Assembly: GCA_045540715.1 (NCBI GenBank)
Contig: JAZQHT010000013.1
Coordinates: 74,295 to 138,294, forward strand
Direction of reading: 5' to 3'
DNA: 64,000 bases
Source: UMGS1279 sp045540715
Lineage (GTDB): Bacteria > Bacillota > Clostridia > Oscillospirales > Acutalibacteraceae
Part shown: positions 1 to 8,846 of the stretch, in pieces
Numbering within the stretch: the stretch's first letter is position 1
Layout: the number at the start of each line of letters is the position of its first letter
Position numbers and translations under genes: made by a program
Notes under the pieces: model-generated
What the model was told of the DNA's origin: nothing
Databases searched by the model: none
What the model saw: only the letters and a program-made list of their open reading frames with translations

Positions 1-792
1 AATATTTTCTTTTAGTTGCTCTAAATTTGACATGCCCGAAAGTATTACTCTAACTTCATCAAAAGACTGCAAATATCTAAAAGCCCACTCTACCGCATTA
101 ATATTACGTGCGCTTTTTAGCATATTTTTATATTCATCATCTAAACTTGCAAGTTTGCCACCGCGTAGTGGTTCCATAACAAAAACGGGTATATTATATT
201 CTTTAAAAAGTTCTAATTTGGCTTTAGCGTTTTGCATTTTATAGTCAAGATAATTAAGCTGAACCTGACCAAATTCCATATGCTCGCCATATGCCTCTAA
301 AAAGCGCTTTGTGGTATCAATATTGCCGTGAATTGAAAAGCCTATATGCTTTATTCTGCCTTGCTTTTTCTGCTCTAACATAAATTCCATTAGTTTAAAT
401 TCGCGGTTTAAATAATGCTCAATATTAGCCTCGCAAACGTTATGGAACAAATAAAAATCAAAATAATCGGTTTGGCACTTTTTAAGTTGCTCAAAGAAAA
501 TTTCTTCTACCTTCATTAAATTTTCAACGTTAAAGCCCGGAAATTTATCGGTTAAATAATAACTATCTCTTGGATATTCTTTTAAGCACTCACCTATTAT
601 GGTTTCGGCGTTGCCGTTATGATAACCATAAGCCGTATCAACGTAATTAACACCATTTTTAAAGGCATAGTCTATCATTTGTTTGGTGGCGTTTATATCT
701 ATATTTTTATAATCGTTATCTACTACTGGCAAACGCATTGTGCCAATTCCTAAACCGGATATTTTTTTATCTTTAAAGTTTTTATAAATCAT
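1..792 (-). CDS. aldo/keto reductase, C-terminus cut by window edge
   Basis: Reading from an ATG at 790-792 the frame stays open to base 1, so the 3' end lies outside the window. The first 264 residues form an NAD(P)H-dependent aldo/keto reductase barrel: GLGIGTMRLP near residue 13, then the catalytic tetrad as I read it, Asp52 and Tyr57 in DTAYGYHNGN, Lys83 in LTDKFPG and His117 in FYLFHNV. The family reduces carbonyl groups in the cytosol; the substrate cannot be predicted. Many clostridial relatives carry a C-terminal 4Fe-4S segment, and whether this one does is not visible. It is divergent from the next gene and looks monocistronic. Confidence 0.9.
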   Translation of the reverse strand, partial: MIYKNFKDKKISGLGIGTMRLPVVDNDYKNIDINATKQMIDYAFKNGVNYVDTAYGYHNGNAETIIGECLKEYPRDSYYLTDKFPGFNVENLMKVEEIFFEQLKKCQTDYFDFYLFHNVCEANIEHYLNREFKLMEFMLEQKKQGRIKHIGFSIHGNIDTTKRFLEAYGEHMEFGQVQLNYLDYKMQNAKAKLELFKEYNIPVFVMEPLRGGKLASLDDEYKNMLKSARNINAVEWAFRYLQSFDEVRVILSGMSNLEQLKENI

Positions 793-913
793 AAACTACC
801 TCGTTGTTTTTTTATATTGTAACACAAGACTATATGGTTTGTAAATTAAACTTTTTGTTTACTGAAAGTTACTTATATGATATACTAAATTTAACTTAAG
901 GGGGGAATTAAGC

Positions 914-1942
914 TTGATCGACGTTTGGCAAAAATTAAAACTTGAAACTCGACCTATTTTAATATATGGAACAGGCAACGGCGCAGACAAACTTATTGAC
1001 CGTTTAGAAGAGCTTAATATTAAAATAAGCGGTGTTTTTGCTAGCGATGGCTTTGTTAGAGAACGCAGTTTTCGTTCCTTTAATCTGCTTTCTTTTGAAA
1101 GTGCTAAAAACACTTTTGGCGATTTTGTTGGCCTTATTTCTTTTGGCACAAGCCGAAAAGAAACAATAGATTATATAAAAGATCTTTCTAAAAAAGTTAC
1201 CCTTTATATGCCTGAAGTACCTGTTATTGGTACCGAAGTTTTTGATTTGGAATTTGCAAAAACTCACAAAAAAGAACTTGAAGAAGTTTATAATGTTTTA
1301 TATGATGAGGAGTCTAAAAACACCTTTTTAAATATGATTAATTTTAAATTAAGCGGTGAAATTGACTATTTATTTAAAGCTGAATCGAAAGAAGAAAAAG
1401 ACTTTTTTGAAATATTAAATCTTAAAAAAACCGATAACTTTTTAGACCTGGGCGCATATAATGGCGACACCGTTTTATCTTATATAAATCGTGTAAAACC
1501 AACGGGTAAAATAACAGCCGTAGAAGCCGATAAAAAGACCTTTAAAAAGCTAGTTTTAAATACAGAAAATTTAGGTGTAAACTGCATAAATGCTGCGGTT
1601 TGTGATGTGCTTGGAGAAGTGCCTTTTAATGTAAAATCAGGGCGCGGAAGTACCATTGGCGGCACCGATAAAATTAATGCTACTACTATTGATTATTTAG
1701 CAAAAACGCAAGAATATAACTATATAAAATTTGACATTGAAGGGGCCGAACTTTCGGCAATTAAAGGAGCAGAAAACACTATTAAAACCCAAAAACCCAA
1801 AATGCTTATTTCTTGCTACCATAAATCCAGTGATTATTTTACAATACCAAAAAAGGTGTTAGAGTTTAACCCAAATTATAAAGTTTATATGCGGCACTAC
1901 CCATCAATACCTGCTTGGGACACAGTATTTTATTTTGTTTAA
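914..1942 (+). CDS. FkbM family methyltransferase
   Basis: This 342-residue protein starts at TTG, placed 8 nt after a strong AAGGGGGG ribosome site at 898-905. Residues 1-120 resemble a Rossmann-like sugar-nucleotide or PglD-type half with GTGNG at 19-23. Residues 170-342 are the SAM-dependent FkbM methyltransferase, with the SAM loop DLGAYNGDT at 178-186, VEAD near 203 and DIEGAE at 274-279. FkbM enzymes O-methylate sugars or polyketides. No glycan biosynthesis genes flank it, so the acceptor is unknown. It is a single-gene transcript ended by the hairpin at 1969-2001. No signal peptide is present. Confidence 0.88.
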   Translation: MIDVWQKLKLETRPILIYGTGNGADKLIDRLEELNIKISGVFASDGFVRERSFRSFNLLSFESAKNTFGDFVGLISFGTSRKETIDYIKDLSKKVTLYMPEVPVIGTEVFDLEFAKTHKKELEEVYNVLYDEESKNTFLNMINFKLSGEIDYLFKAESKEEKDFFEILNLKKTDNFLDLGAYNGDTVLSYINRVKPTGKITAVEADKKTFKKLVLNTENLGVNCINAAVCDVLGEVPFNVKSGRGSTIGGTDKINATTIDYLAKTQEYNYIKFDIEGAELSAIKGAENTIKTQKPKMLISCYHKSSDYFTIPKKVLEFNPNYKVYMRHYPSIPAWDTVFYFV

Positions 1943-1968
1943 AATATAATTGGCTTTGCCATAAAAAA

Positions 1969-2001
1969 TAAAAACAGCGAAGAAATTTCTTCGCTGTTTT
2001 T
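1969..2001. terminator. bidirectional intrinsic terminator
   Basis: AACAGCGAAGAAA and TTTCTTCGCTGTT form a hairpin with an A-run on the left and a T-run on the right. It serves the FkbM gene on plus and the mrp operon on minus. Confidence 0.9.
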
Positions 2002-2820
2002 TTATTTTATCATATCTTTTAAAATGGTTTCAATTTCTGTTAGCCAGTCGCCTTCGAAAAGTTCAATCATACCTTTATCTGCGGCGGCGGCAAGTTTTGG
2101 CTCAATTGGAATTTGTGCTAACATTTTTACGCCGTATTCTTTTGTAACTTCGGCAGTTTTACTGCTACCGTAAATTTCAATTTTTTTGCCACAATCGGGA
2201 CAAAGAGCATAACTCATATTTTCAACAATGCCAAGCACCGGAATATTCATAAGATTTGCCATATTGATTGCTTTTTTAACAATCATACTTACAAGTTCTT
2301 GTGGGCTTGTTACAACGATAATTCCATCCACCGGTAAACTTTGGAATATTGTTAGCGGTACGTCGCCGGTGCCCGGTGGCATATCAACAAACATATAGTC
2401 CACGTCGCCCCAAATAACGTCGGTCCAGAACTGTTTAACGGTGCCTGCAATAACGGGGCCGCGCCAACAAACCGGATCAGTTTCGTTTTTGGTAAGTAGG
2501 TTTAAAGACATTACTCTAATACCTGTTTTTGTGGTAACGGGCAAAAGACCTTCTTCAATTGCGTCTGCATTAGTGTGCAAATTAAACATATTTGGAATAC
2601 TTGGTCCTGTAATATCTGCATCTAAAATGGCGGTAGAATAACCTAAGCGGTTTGCGGTAACAGCCGATAAAGCCGAAACCAAACTTTTACCAACGCCACC
2701 TTTGCCACTAACAATGCCTATAACCTTTTTAACGTTAGACATTTCGTGTGGTTTTTCAACTAAACTTCTGCTACTGCATTTTTCACTGCAAGTAGAACAA
2801 TCGTGTGTGCACTCGCTCAT
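2002..2820 (-). CDS. mrp: Mrp/NBP35-type P-loop ATPase, Fe-S cluster carrier
   Basis: This 272-residue protein has the deviant Walker A motif GKGGVGKS at 39-46, the MPPGTGD switch at 147-153 and the cluster-bridging pair Cys207/Cys210 (CPDC), so it should assemble or carry 4Fe-4S clusters in the cytosol as a dimer. The N-terminus adds four cysteines (4, 8, 11 and 15), as in NBP35-like members and anaerobe homologues. It lies 13 nt downstream of the HAD gene in the same minus-strand operon. The ATG is preceded by AAAGGTG. No MIP18 domain is fused at the N-terminus. Confidence 0.92.
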   Translation of the reverse strand: MSECTHDCSTCSEKCSSRSLVEKPHEMSNVKKVIGIVSGKGGVGKSLVSALSAVTANRLGYSTAILDADITGPSIPNMFNLHTNADAIEEGLLPVTTKTGIRVMSLNLLTKNETDPVCWRGPVIAGTVKQFWTDVIWGDVDYMFVDMPPGTGDVPLTIFQSLPVDGIIVVTSPQELVSMIVKKAINMANLMNIPVLGIVENMSYALCPDCGKKIEIYGSSKTAEVTKEYGVKMLAQIPIEPKLAAAADKGMIELFEGDWLTEIETILKDMIK

Positions 2821-2833
2821 TTAAAACACCTTT

Positions 2834-3616
2834 CTATTTTACAATTGTGCCAACGCCATCTAAAATATAGCTTGGTCTATACGGATATTTTGCAATATCT
2901 TCTTTACTTGTTACACCTGAAAGCACCAAAACAGTATCAATTTCAGATTCAATACCCGAAATAATGTCGGTATCCATCCTGTCGCCTATAATACAGGCCT
3001 CACATTCGCTACTACAACCTAACATTTTAAGGCCGATGCGCATCATAAGTGGGTTTGGTTTGCCAATGTAATAGGCTTTTTTACCGGTTGCAATTTCTAT
3101 TGGGCTTATTAAAGCACCGGTGGCCGGTACAATACCTTTTTCTGTGGGGCCGGTAATATCGGGGTTAGTGCCGATTAACTTTGCGCCGCCACGTACTAAC
3201 AAGGTTGCGTGCTCTATCATTTCGTAATTTAAACTTCTGGTTTCGCCCATAACAACGTAATCGGGACTAATGTTATTCATTGTAAGCCCTGCATCATAAA
3301 GTGCGTTAATAAGTCCCGGTTCGCCTATAGCGTAAACACTGCCGCCTTCACATTGACTTTTTAAAAACTTTGCCGTAGCAAGGGCTGAAGTGTAAAAATG
3401 TTCTTCTGCAACGTCTAGGCCCATCCTTAAAAGTTTTTGACGAAGTTCGCGCGGACTTCTTTCGCTAGAGTTTGTTAAAAATACGTAGTTTTTATTTTCT
3501 TTATGAAGCCACTCAACAAATTCTTTAACACCGGGCAATAATTTATCACCATGATAAATTACACCATCCATATCACATATAAAGCCTTTTTTATTTTTTA
3601 ACTTTGATAGGTCCAT
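2834..3616 (-). CDS. HAD-IIA family phosphatase (NagD-like)
   Basis: This 260-residue HAD hydrolase has motif I DMDGV at 15-19 (nucleophile Asp15), a TNSS motif II segment, an IGKPNP loop and a GDRMDTDI motif IV. The large C2 cap between motifs II and III is typical of the IIA subclass, which includes NagD, AraL and 4-nitrophenylphosphatase. Such enzymes dephosphorylate small sugar phosphates or nucleotides; the substrate here is unknown. It is the first gene of a two-gene operon with mrp, which follows after 13 nt. Confidence 0.9.
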   Translation of the reverse strand: MDLSKLKNKKGFICDMDGVIYHGDKLLPGVKEFVEWLHKENKNYVFLTNSSERSPRELRQKLLRMGLDVAEEHFYTSALATAKFLKSQCEGGSVYAIGEPGLINALYDAGLTMNNISPDYVVMGETRSLNYEMIEHATLLVRGGAKLIGTNPDITGPTEKGIVPATGALISPIEIATGKKAYYIGKPNPLMMRIGLKMLGCSSECEACIIGDRMDTDIISGIESEIDTVLVLSGVTSKEDIAKYPYRPSYILDGVGTIVK

Positions 3617-3831
3617 ATTTATAATCCTTTCAAAAGGGGTGTTAATTTAACCAACGATAATTATACTATTAAATTTACAACTATTCAAGCAAAAAATAAA
3701 TTGAATTATACTAATTATTATGATATACTATATAAGTCAAAATGGGTTAATATTGTTAATAAATAATTAACACATTTGTAAAACTGATTGTTTATAATTT
3801 TTCTAAGCAGATTTTTTAGGAGGATAAAATA

Positions 3832-4860
3832 ATGATTGAGGTTAAAAACCTTTATAAACGTTACGGCAACAATCTTGCAGTAAGTGACGTTAGTTTTTCT
3901 ATTAAAAAAGGTGAAATTGTAGGTTTCTTAGGCCCTAACGGTGCGGGTAAATCTACAATAATGAATATTTTAACCGGTTACCTATCAGCAACTTCGGGTT
4001 CTGCTGCCATTGCAGGATTTGATATTTTAGATAATCCGGAAGACGCAAAACGCCACATTGGTTATTTGCCGGAACTTCCCCCACTTTATTTAGATATGAC
4101 GGTTAGAGAATATTTAGAGTTTTGCTACGACCTTAAAAAAGCAAGATTCCAAAAGAAACCTCACCTGGACGAAATTTGTAGGTTGGTTGATATTGCCCAC
4201 GTTCAAAATCGTTTAATTAAAAACCTTTCTAAAGGTTATCGTCAACGTGTTGGTATTGCCCAAGCACTTATTGGCAACCCCGACGTTTTAATTTTGGACG
4301 AGCCCACCGTTGGCCTAGACCCAAAACAAATCATTGAAATTCGTTCTTTAATTGAAAGACTTGGCAAACACCACACCATTATTTTATCTTCTCATATACT
4401 TTCTGAAATTCAAGCAATTTGCAAAAGAATTATCATTATTAATCGTGGACAAATCGTTGCTGACGATACACCTGAAAATCTTTCTAAAAAGATGTCAACC
4501 GACCTTTCTATTACAGTTAGAGTTCAGGGCCCTGAAGCTTCAATTACACAGGTACTTTCTAACATTAAAGAGGTTGAAAGCGTTACTTCTTTAGGCATTA
4601 GAGAAACCGGCAGTTGCGACTTTTTGATTGAACCTAAAGAAAATTGCGATGTTCGTCGCGCTGTTTTCGAAAGACTTTCGGATAGAAAGTGGCCCATTTT
4701 AGAGTTAAGCAGTAAGCAGTTAACACTTGAACAAATCTTCTTGCGTTTAACCGAAGGGGTTATTACTAAACAAAATAAAGAAGAACCTAAAAAAGTTAAA
4801 AAGGTTAGCTCTAAAACTAAAAAAGCCGCACTTGATGCAGTATTCGGAGAGGAGGAATAA
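3832..4860 (+). CDS. ABC transporter ATP-binding protein, GldA-like
   Basis: This 342-residue ATPase is the first gene of a four-gene exporter operon. It has Walker A GPNGAGKST near residue 34, signature LSKGYRQRVGIA near 138, Walker B VLILDEPTVGLD near 153 and an H-loop SSHIL. Residues beyond about 220 form the accessory C-terminal domain seen in GldA and NatA proteins, ending in a Lys-rich tail. It starts at an ATG behind AGGAGG. It should energise the ABC-2 permease that begins 3 nt after its stop. The GldA name reflects Bacteroidetes gliding homologues; in Clostridia the exported substrate is unknown and gliding is not implied. Confidence 0.92.
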   Translation: MIEVKNLYKRYGNNLAVSDVSFSIKKGEIVGFLGPNGAGKSTIMNILTGYLSATSGSAAIAGFDILDNPEDAKRHIGYLPELPPLYLDMTVREYLEFCYDLKKARFQKKPHLDEICRLVDIAHVQNRLIKNLSKGYRQRVGIAQALIGNPDVLILDEPTVGLDPKQIIEIRSLIERLGKHHTIILSSHILSEIQAICKRIIIINRGQIVADDTPENLSKKMSTDLSITVRVQGPEASITQVLSNIKEVESVTSLGIRETGSCDFLIEPKENCDVRRAVFERLSDRKWPILELSSKQLTLEQIFLRLTEGVITKQNKEEPKKVKKVSSKTKKAALDAVFGEEE

Positions 4861-4863
4861 TAA

Positions 4864-5565
4864 ATGTTAGCCGTTTATAAACGCGAACTTAAAGCTTATT
4901 TTACAAACCCACTTGGGTACGTTGTTTTAGCAATTATGCTTTTCTTTTTAAGCATTAACTTTATGACATTACTTTTAAATTACTACGGCAATATTTCTTA
5001 TTTGTTTTTTATGGTTAATACCTATACAATGCTTATTCCTCCGTTAATTACCATGCGCCTTTTTTCTGAAGAGAAAAAGCAAAAAACCGACCAGCTTTTA
5101 TTTACTGCCCCCGTAAGCATTACAAAAATTGTTTTGGGTAAATATTTAGCTGCATTTACTTTATTTGCAATTTGCTATGCCGTTACAATTATTTATGAAA
5201 TTATTTTTGGTGCATTAACACAAGTAAACGTTTTAATGTATTTATCTTCTTTACTTGGCACCGCTCTTATTGGTTTAAGTTTAATTGCTATTGGCACCTT
5301 TATTTCAAGCGTTACAGAAAGCCAAATTATTGCAGCAATTTTAGGACTTATCGCTTCTATTACAATTATGATGTTTGATTCTATTGGCAGTGTGTTTGGT
5401 AGCTCTTTACTTTCAACACTATTCTCTACCCTATCTTTTGCTACAAGATACAATACCTTTAATTCAGGTATTATTGATTTTTCAAACATTGTTTACTTTT
5501 TAAGTATTAGCGTATTGTTTATTTTCTTAACAATTCGCGTACACGAGAAAAAACGTTGGGCTTAA
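4864..5565 (+). CDS. ABC-2 type permease, GldF-like
   Basis: This is a 233-residue integral membrane protein with about six hydrophobic segments, starting near residues 20-40 and ending in a short cationic tail. It has the ABC-2 layout with an RLFSEEKKQKTDQLL cytoplasmic stretch after the second segment, which resembles GldF and NosY permeases. It starts 3 nt after the ATPase stop behind GAGGAGG, so the two should form one transporter. The GldG-like gene follows after 10 nt. Confidence 0.9.
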   Translation: MLAVYKRELKAYFTNPLGYVVLAIMLFFLSINFMTLLLNYYGNISYLFFMVNTYTMLIPPLITMRLFSEEKKQKTDQLLFTAPVSITKIVLGKYLAAFTLFAICYAVTIIYEIIFGALTQVNVLMYLSSLLGTALIGLSLIAIGTFISSVTESQIIAAILGLIASITIMMFDSIGSVFGSSLLSTLFSTLSFATRYNTFNSGIIDFSNIVYFLSISVLFIFLTIRVHEKKRWA

Positions 5566-5575
5566 AGGAGGGGTT

Positions 5576-7240
5576 ATGATGAAAAAAGATAAAAAGAACA
5601 CAAAGGCTTTAAAACCAGAAGTTGAAAAAACTGCAGAACCCCAAACCGTTAAGACCACCAAAAGCGGCAAAATTAAAAGCGCTTTTGCCACAAAGAAAGG
5701 TTTATTTTCTGCTATACTTATTGTTATTGTTTGCGTTACTTTGGTTGCAATTAATATTTTATCAATTTTAATTGCACAAAAACTTCCCACAACAATTGAC
5801 GTTACAGAAACCAACTCTTTTGAACTAACCGACAATAACATTGAATTTATTAAACAATTCAACAAACTCGACAGTATTAAAGATATTGAAATTATTCTTT
5901 GCGCCACAAAAGCAAGTTATACCGGTGCCGATATGGTTAACTATGCTTACACTAATTTAGCAGTAATTGAAAATAATTCACCTGATAACTATTTTAACCA
6001 AACAGTTAGACTTATTGAAGAATATCCTAAATACTCTTCAAAAATTCACGTTTCTTACGTTGATACACAAGAACCTTCATTTAATAAGTTAGAAAGCGAA
6101 GTTCCAACCGAAATTAGTTATGGCGACGTTTTGGTTAGAACCACAAAAGCAGACGGCAGTGTTAAAACCACCGTTTTAACTTTTGATGATTTATACGAAG
6201 CACAATTAATTCAAGACGAGTATTATATGATGTACGGTACATCTCACCGTCAAATTGTTCTTTCTAACGTAGAAAATGCCGTTTCTAATGCAATTAATAA
6301 AACAGCTGTGGGCGTTAACAAAAAACTTGCAGTATTAAACAAATATTGCGATGCTACTGCAGTTGCAAACCTACTTACCACCCTTGTTTATAACGATTAT
6401 ACCCCAACTACTCTTGACGGTAACGTTACAAACGAAACCTTAAAAGATTACGACGTTGTTTTAATTGCGGCCCCCACTACCGACATTGACAACGACACTT
6501 TAAAAGAACTTGATGCCTTTTTAAAGAACGATGGTAAATTGGGTAAAACCTTAATTTATATTGCAAGTCAATCTTCACCAAGCACCCCAAATTTAAATAT
6601 GTTTTTAAGTGAGTGGGGCTTTAAAACCTTAGATGGTGTTTTACACGAAAGCAGCAGTCAATATTACATTGGCTCACCCGATAAAATGATACAATCTTAC
6701 ACAGACTCAGATTATTCCATTAATAACTGGAATTTTGAAAAAGAGTGTATTTCAGGCAATAACACCCCTATTGAAATTGTGTTTGAGCAAAAAGGAAACA
6801 GAACAGTTTATCCTCTTTTAGCAACAGAAGACACAGTATTTATTGCACCTAAAGGCACACTTGGCGAATATACCCCACCAAGTGACACAGTAAAAAAATC
6901 TTACCCAACAATTGTTATGAGCAGAGAAGTTGCTTATGACGAAGCAGATAACGAGGTTATGAGTTCTGTTATTGCTTTTGCAAGTGAAGACTTTGTTTCT
7001 AGTGATTACGCAGATATTCCCAATATCGATAATATAAGCTTTGCAGTAAAAATGTTAAACGTTTCTGTTGGCCATGAAGACAGCCTTTACGTTATGCCAA
7101 AAGGTACAACTATAACAGGTATTACAAATGCTATTAGTGCTGCAACTTATAGTGCAATTTTGTGGATTTTTGTTATTATCTTACCCGTTTTAATTATTGC
7201 CGGAGGTATTGCAATTTGGATAATCAGAATCAAGAAATAA
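5576..7240 (+). CDS. GldG-like ABC auxiliary protein
   Basis: This 554-residue protein has a Lys-rich cytoplasmic N-terminus, a membrane segment near 40-65, a long extracytoplasmic domain matching the GldG/ABC_transp_aux (IFT52-like) pattern, and a C-terminal membrane helix near 525-548 ending IRIKK. In Gld-type systems this subunit works with the GldA ATPase and GldF permease. The ribosome site AAAGGAGG lies just upstream of ATGATG. The next gene appears to start inside its last codons, which suggests translational coupling. The substrate is unknown. Confidence 0.85.
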   Translation: MMKKDKKNTKALKPEVEKTAEPQTVKTTKSGKIKSAFATKKGLFSAILIVIVCVTLVAINILSILIAQKLPTTIDVTETNSFELTDNNIEFIKQFNKLDSIKDIEIILCATKASYTGADMVNYAYTNLAVIENNSPDNYFNQTVRLIEEYPKYSSKIHVSYVDTQEPSFNKLESEVPTEISYGDVLVRTTKADGSVKTTVLTFDDLYEAQLIQDEYYMMYGTSHRQIVLSNVENAVSNAINKTAVGVNKKLAVLNKYCDATAVANLLTTLVYNDYTPTTLDGNVTNETLKDYDVVLIAAPTTDIDNDTLKELDAFLKNDGKLGKTLIYIASQSSPSTPNLNMFLSEWGFKTLDGVLHESSSQYYIGSPDKMIQSYTDSDYSINNWNFEKECISGNNTPIEIVFEQKGNRTVYPLLATEDTVFIAPKGTLGEYTPPSDTVKKSYPTIVMSREVAYDEADNEVMSSVIAFASEDFVSSDYADIPNIDNISFAVKMLNVSVGHEDSLYVMPKGTTITGITNAISAATYSAILWIFVIILPVLIIAGGIAIWIIRIKK

Positions 7241-8742
7241 TAAACGAAACCGAAGAATCTACTATATTTGCTACCCCGCAAGAAGATAAAAAGAAAAGAA
7301 AACCAAAGAAAAAATTAGGCCCTGTTGCAACAATTATTATTTTGGTTGTACTTCTTTTAATTTTAGGCGGTGCAGTTGCGGCCCTACTTATTTGGGGTGG
7401 CAATAACACCGATACTGTTTCGGGCATTGAAATTACAACTATTCAAATTTTAGAACACAACACCAAAGATATTGAAAAAATTAATATTGAAAACCTAAAT
7501 GGTAAACTAGAGTTTTATGCTTCTAAAGTTTCAACCGAAGCCGGAGATATTGATTCCTTCTTACTTCGCGGATACGATACCGACCTTATTGCCGACTCTT
7601 ATATTACAAGCATTGCCGATAAGGCAGCCCGTATGGAAGCACTTAGAGAAATGAGTGGCGAGGGCGACTATGGTTTAGATAAACCTAGTGCAGTTGTTAA
7701 AGTTACAGGTCGTAACGGGCTTAAAGATTATAGCTTTAAAATTGGCGCTAAATCGCCTGATCGCAGTGGCTATTACTTACAAATAGACGGTAACGATAAA
7801 ATTTATTTAGTGCCTTCTTCGGTTGCAGAAATGTTCTTATCAAAACCCGAAGATCTAACAAATAACTCCCTTGTTTTACCGCCTAATGCCGATACGGTTA
7901 GCAGCGAATATTTAAATAACGGAAGTTTGGCTTACGTTGATAAAATTGAAATTTCGGGTGCAAAATACAAAAACCCAATTACCATTATGCACACCGATAA
8001 TTCATTAGCCGCTTATACACTTACTTCCCCCGTTACACGCTATGCTGATATTGATGCAGTTAACGGCTATTTAGAATTAATTACAAGCGGCATTACCGCA
8101 CAAGGTTGTTACAAACTTTTACCATCAAATGCCGATTATGAAAAATACGGTCTTACAAGACCCGACACTTTAGTTAATATTTATTACGATAAAACTGTAG
8201 TTAAAATTGTTGCTAAAAAGCAAAACGACGGTAACTATGCAGTTATTATTGATAATAAAAAAGCAATTTACATGGTATCGGGTGAAGCCCTAACAATGTT
8301 AGAGTATCGTTTAGAAGATTTATTAAATCAATTTGTATTTTTACAAGACCTTGAAGAATTTGAATCTATCACTTATAACGATGGCACTAAAGACCACACC
8401 TTTACCATTAATTACAATGAAGAGACAAACGTAACAACCGAAAAATATTTAAATAAAGATATTGACGATGCTTTATTTAGAACCTATTTTGATTACTTTG
8501 TATATTTAAAACCCGAATATAACGAAAGTTATACTAAGGGCAAAACTGAATTTACCGCAACCTTTAATTTCAGAGATAATAAAGGTAAAATTGTTGTTGA
8601 ACTAAAAAGACAAAACGACCGTCAATATGTTGTAACAATTAACGGTAAAGATCAAGGCGTTGTTTCTTACACCTACGTTGATAATATTAAAAAATATTTA
8701 AGCAACGTAATAAACAAACAAGGTATTCCTAATCCACAATAA
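7216..8742 (+). CDS. DUF4340 membrane-anchored protein
   Basis: I place the start at TTG 7216, 9 nt after GGAGG at 7202-7206. The frame is open from further upstream, but that stretch only overlaps GldG coding sequence. The resulting 508-residue protein has an acidic then Lys-rich N-terminus, one membrane helix near residues 38-60, and a long exported region with two DUF4340-like repeats (LREMSGEGDYGLDKP near 136, then another Y-G-L segment near 300). DUF4340 genes commonly close GldAFG-type operons, and the exported domain is presumed to sit beside GldG. It overlaps GldG by 25 nt and is followed by a terminator. Confidence 0.85.
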   Translation: MDNQNQEIINETEESTIFATPQEDKKKRKPKKKLGPVATIIILVVLLLILGGAVAALLIWGGNNTDTVSGIEITTIQILEHNTKDIEKINIENLNGKLEFYASKVSTEAGDIDSFLLRGYDTDLIADSYITSIADKAARMEALREMSGEGDYGLDKPSAVVKVTGRNGLKDYSFKIGAKSPDRSGYYLQIDGNDKIYLVPSSVAEMFLSKPEDLTNNSLVLPPNADTVSSEYLNNGSLAYVDKIEISGAKYKNPITIMHTDNSLAAYTLTSPVTRYADIDAVNGYLELITSGITAQGCYKLLPSNADYEKYGLTRPDTLVNIYYDKTVVKIVAKKQNDGNYAVIIDNKKAIYMVSGEALTMLEYRLEDLLNQFVFLQDLEEFESITYNDGTKDHTFTINYNEETNVTTEKYLNKDIDDALFRTYFDYFVYLKPEYNESYTKGKTEFTATFNFRDNKGKIVVELKRQNDRQYVVTINGKDQGVVSYTYVDNIKKYLSNVINKQGIPNPQ

Positions 8743-8750
8743 ATTTAAAA

Positions 8751-8780
8751 TAGCCGCAAATTTCTGCGGCTATTTTTTTC
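8751..8780 (+). terminator. intrinsic terminator of the exporter operon
   Basis: TAGCCGCA and TGCGGCTA form a hairpin followed by seven T, 8 nt after the DUF4340 stop. Confidence 0.9.
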
Positions 8781-8846
8781 TTGTTTTTATAATATTAATA
8801 TGTTATTATAAATTTAGCGTTACAAATAAATGTAAGGAGTTTTATT

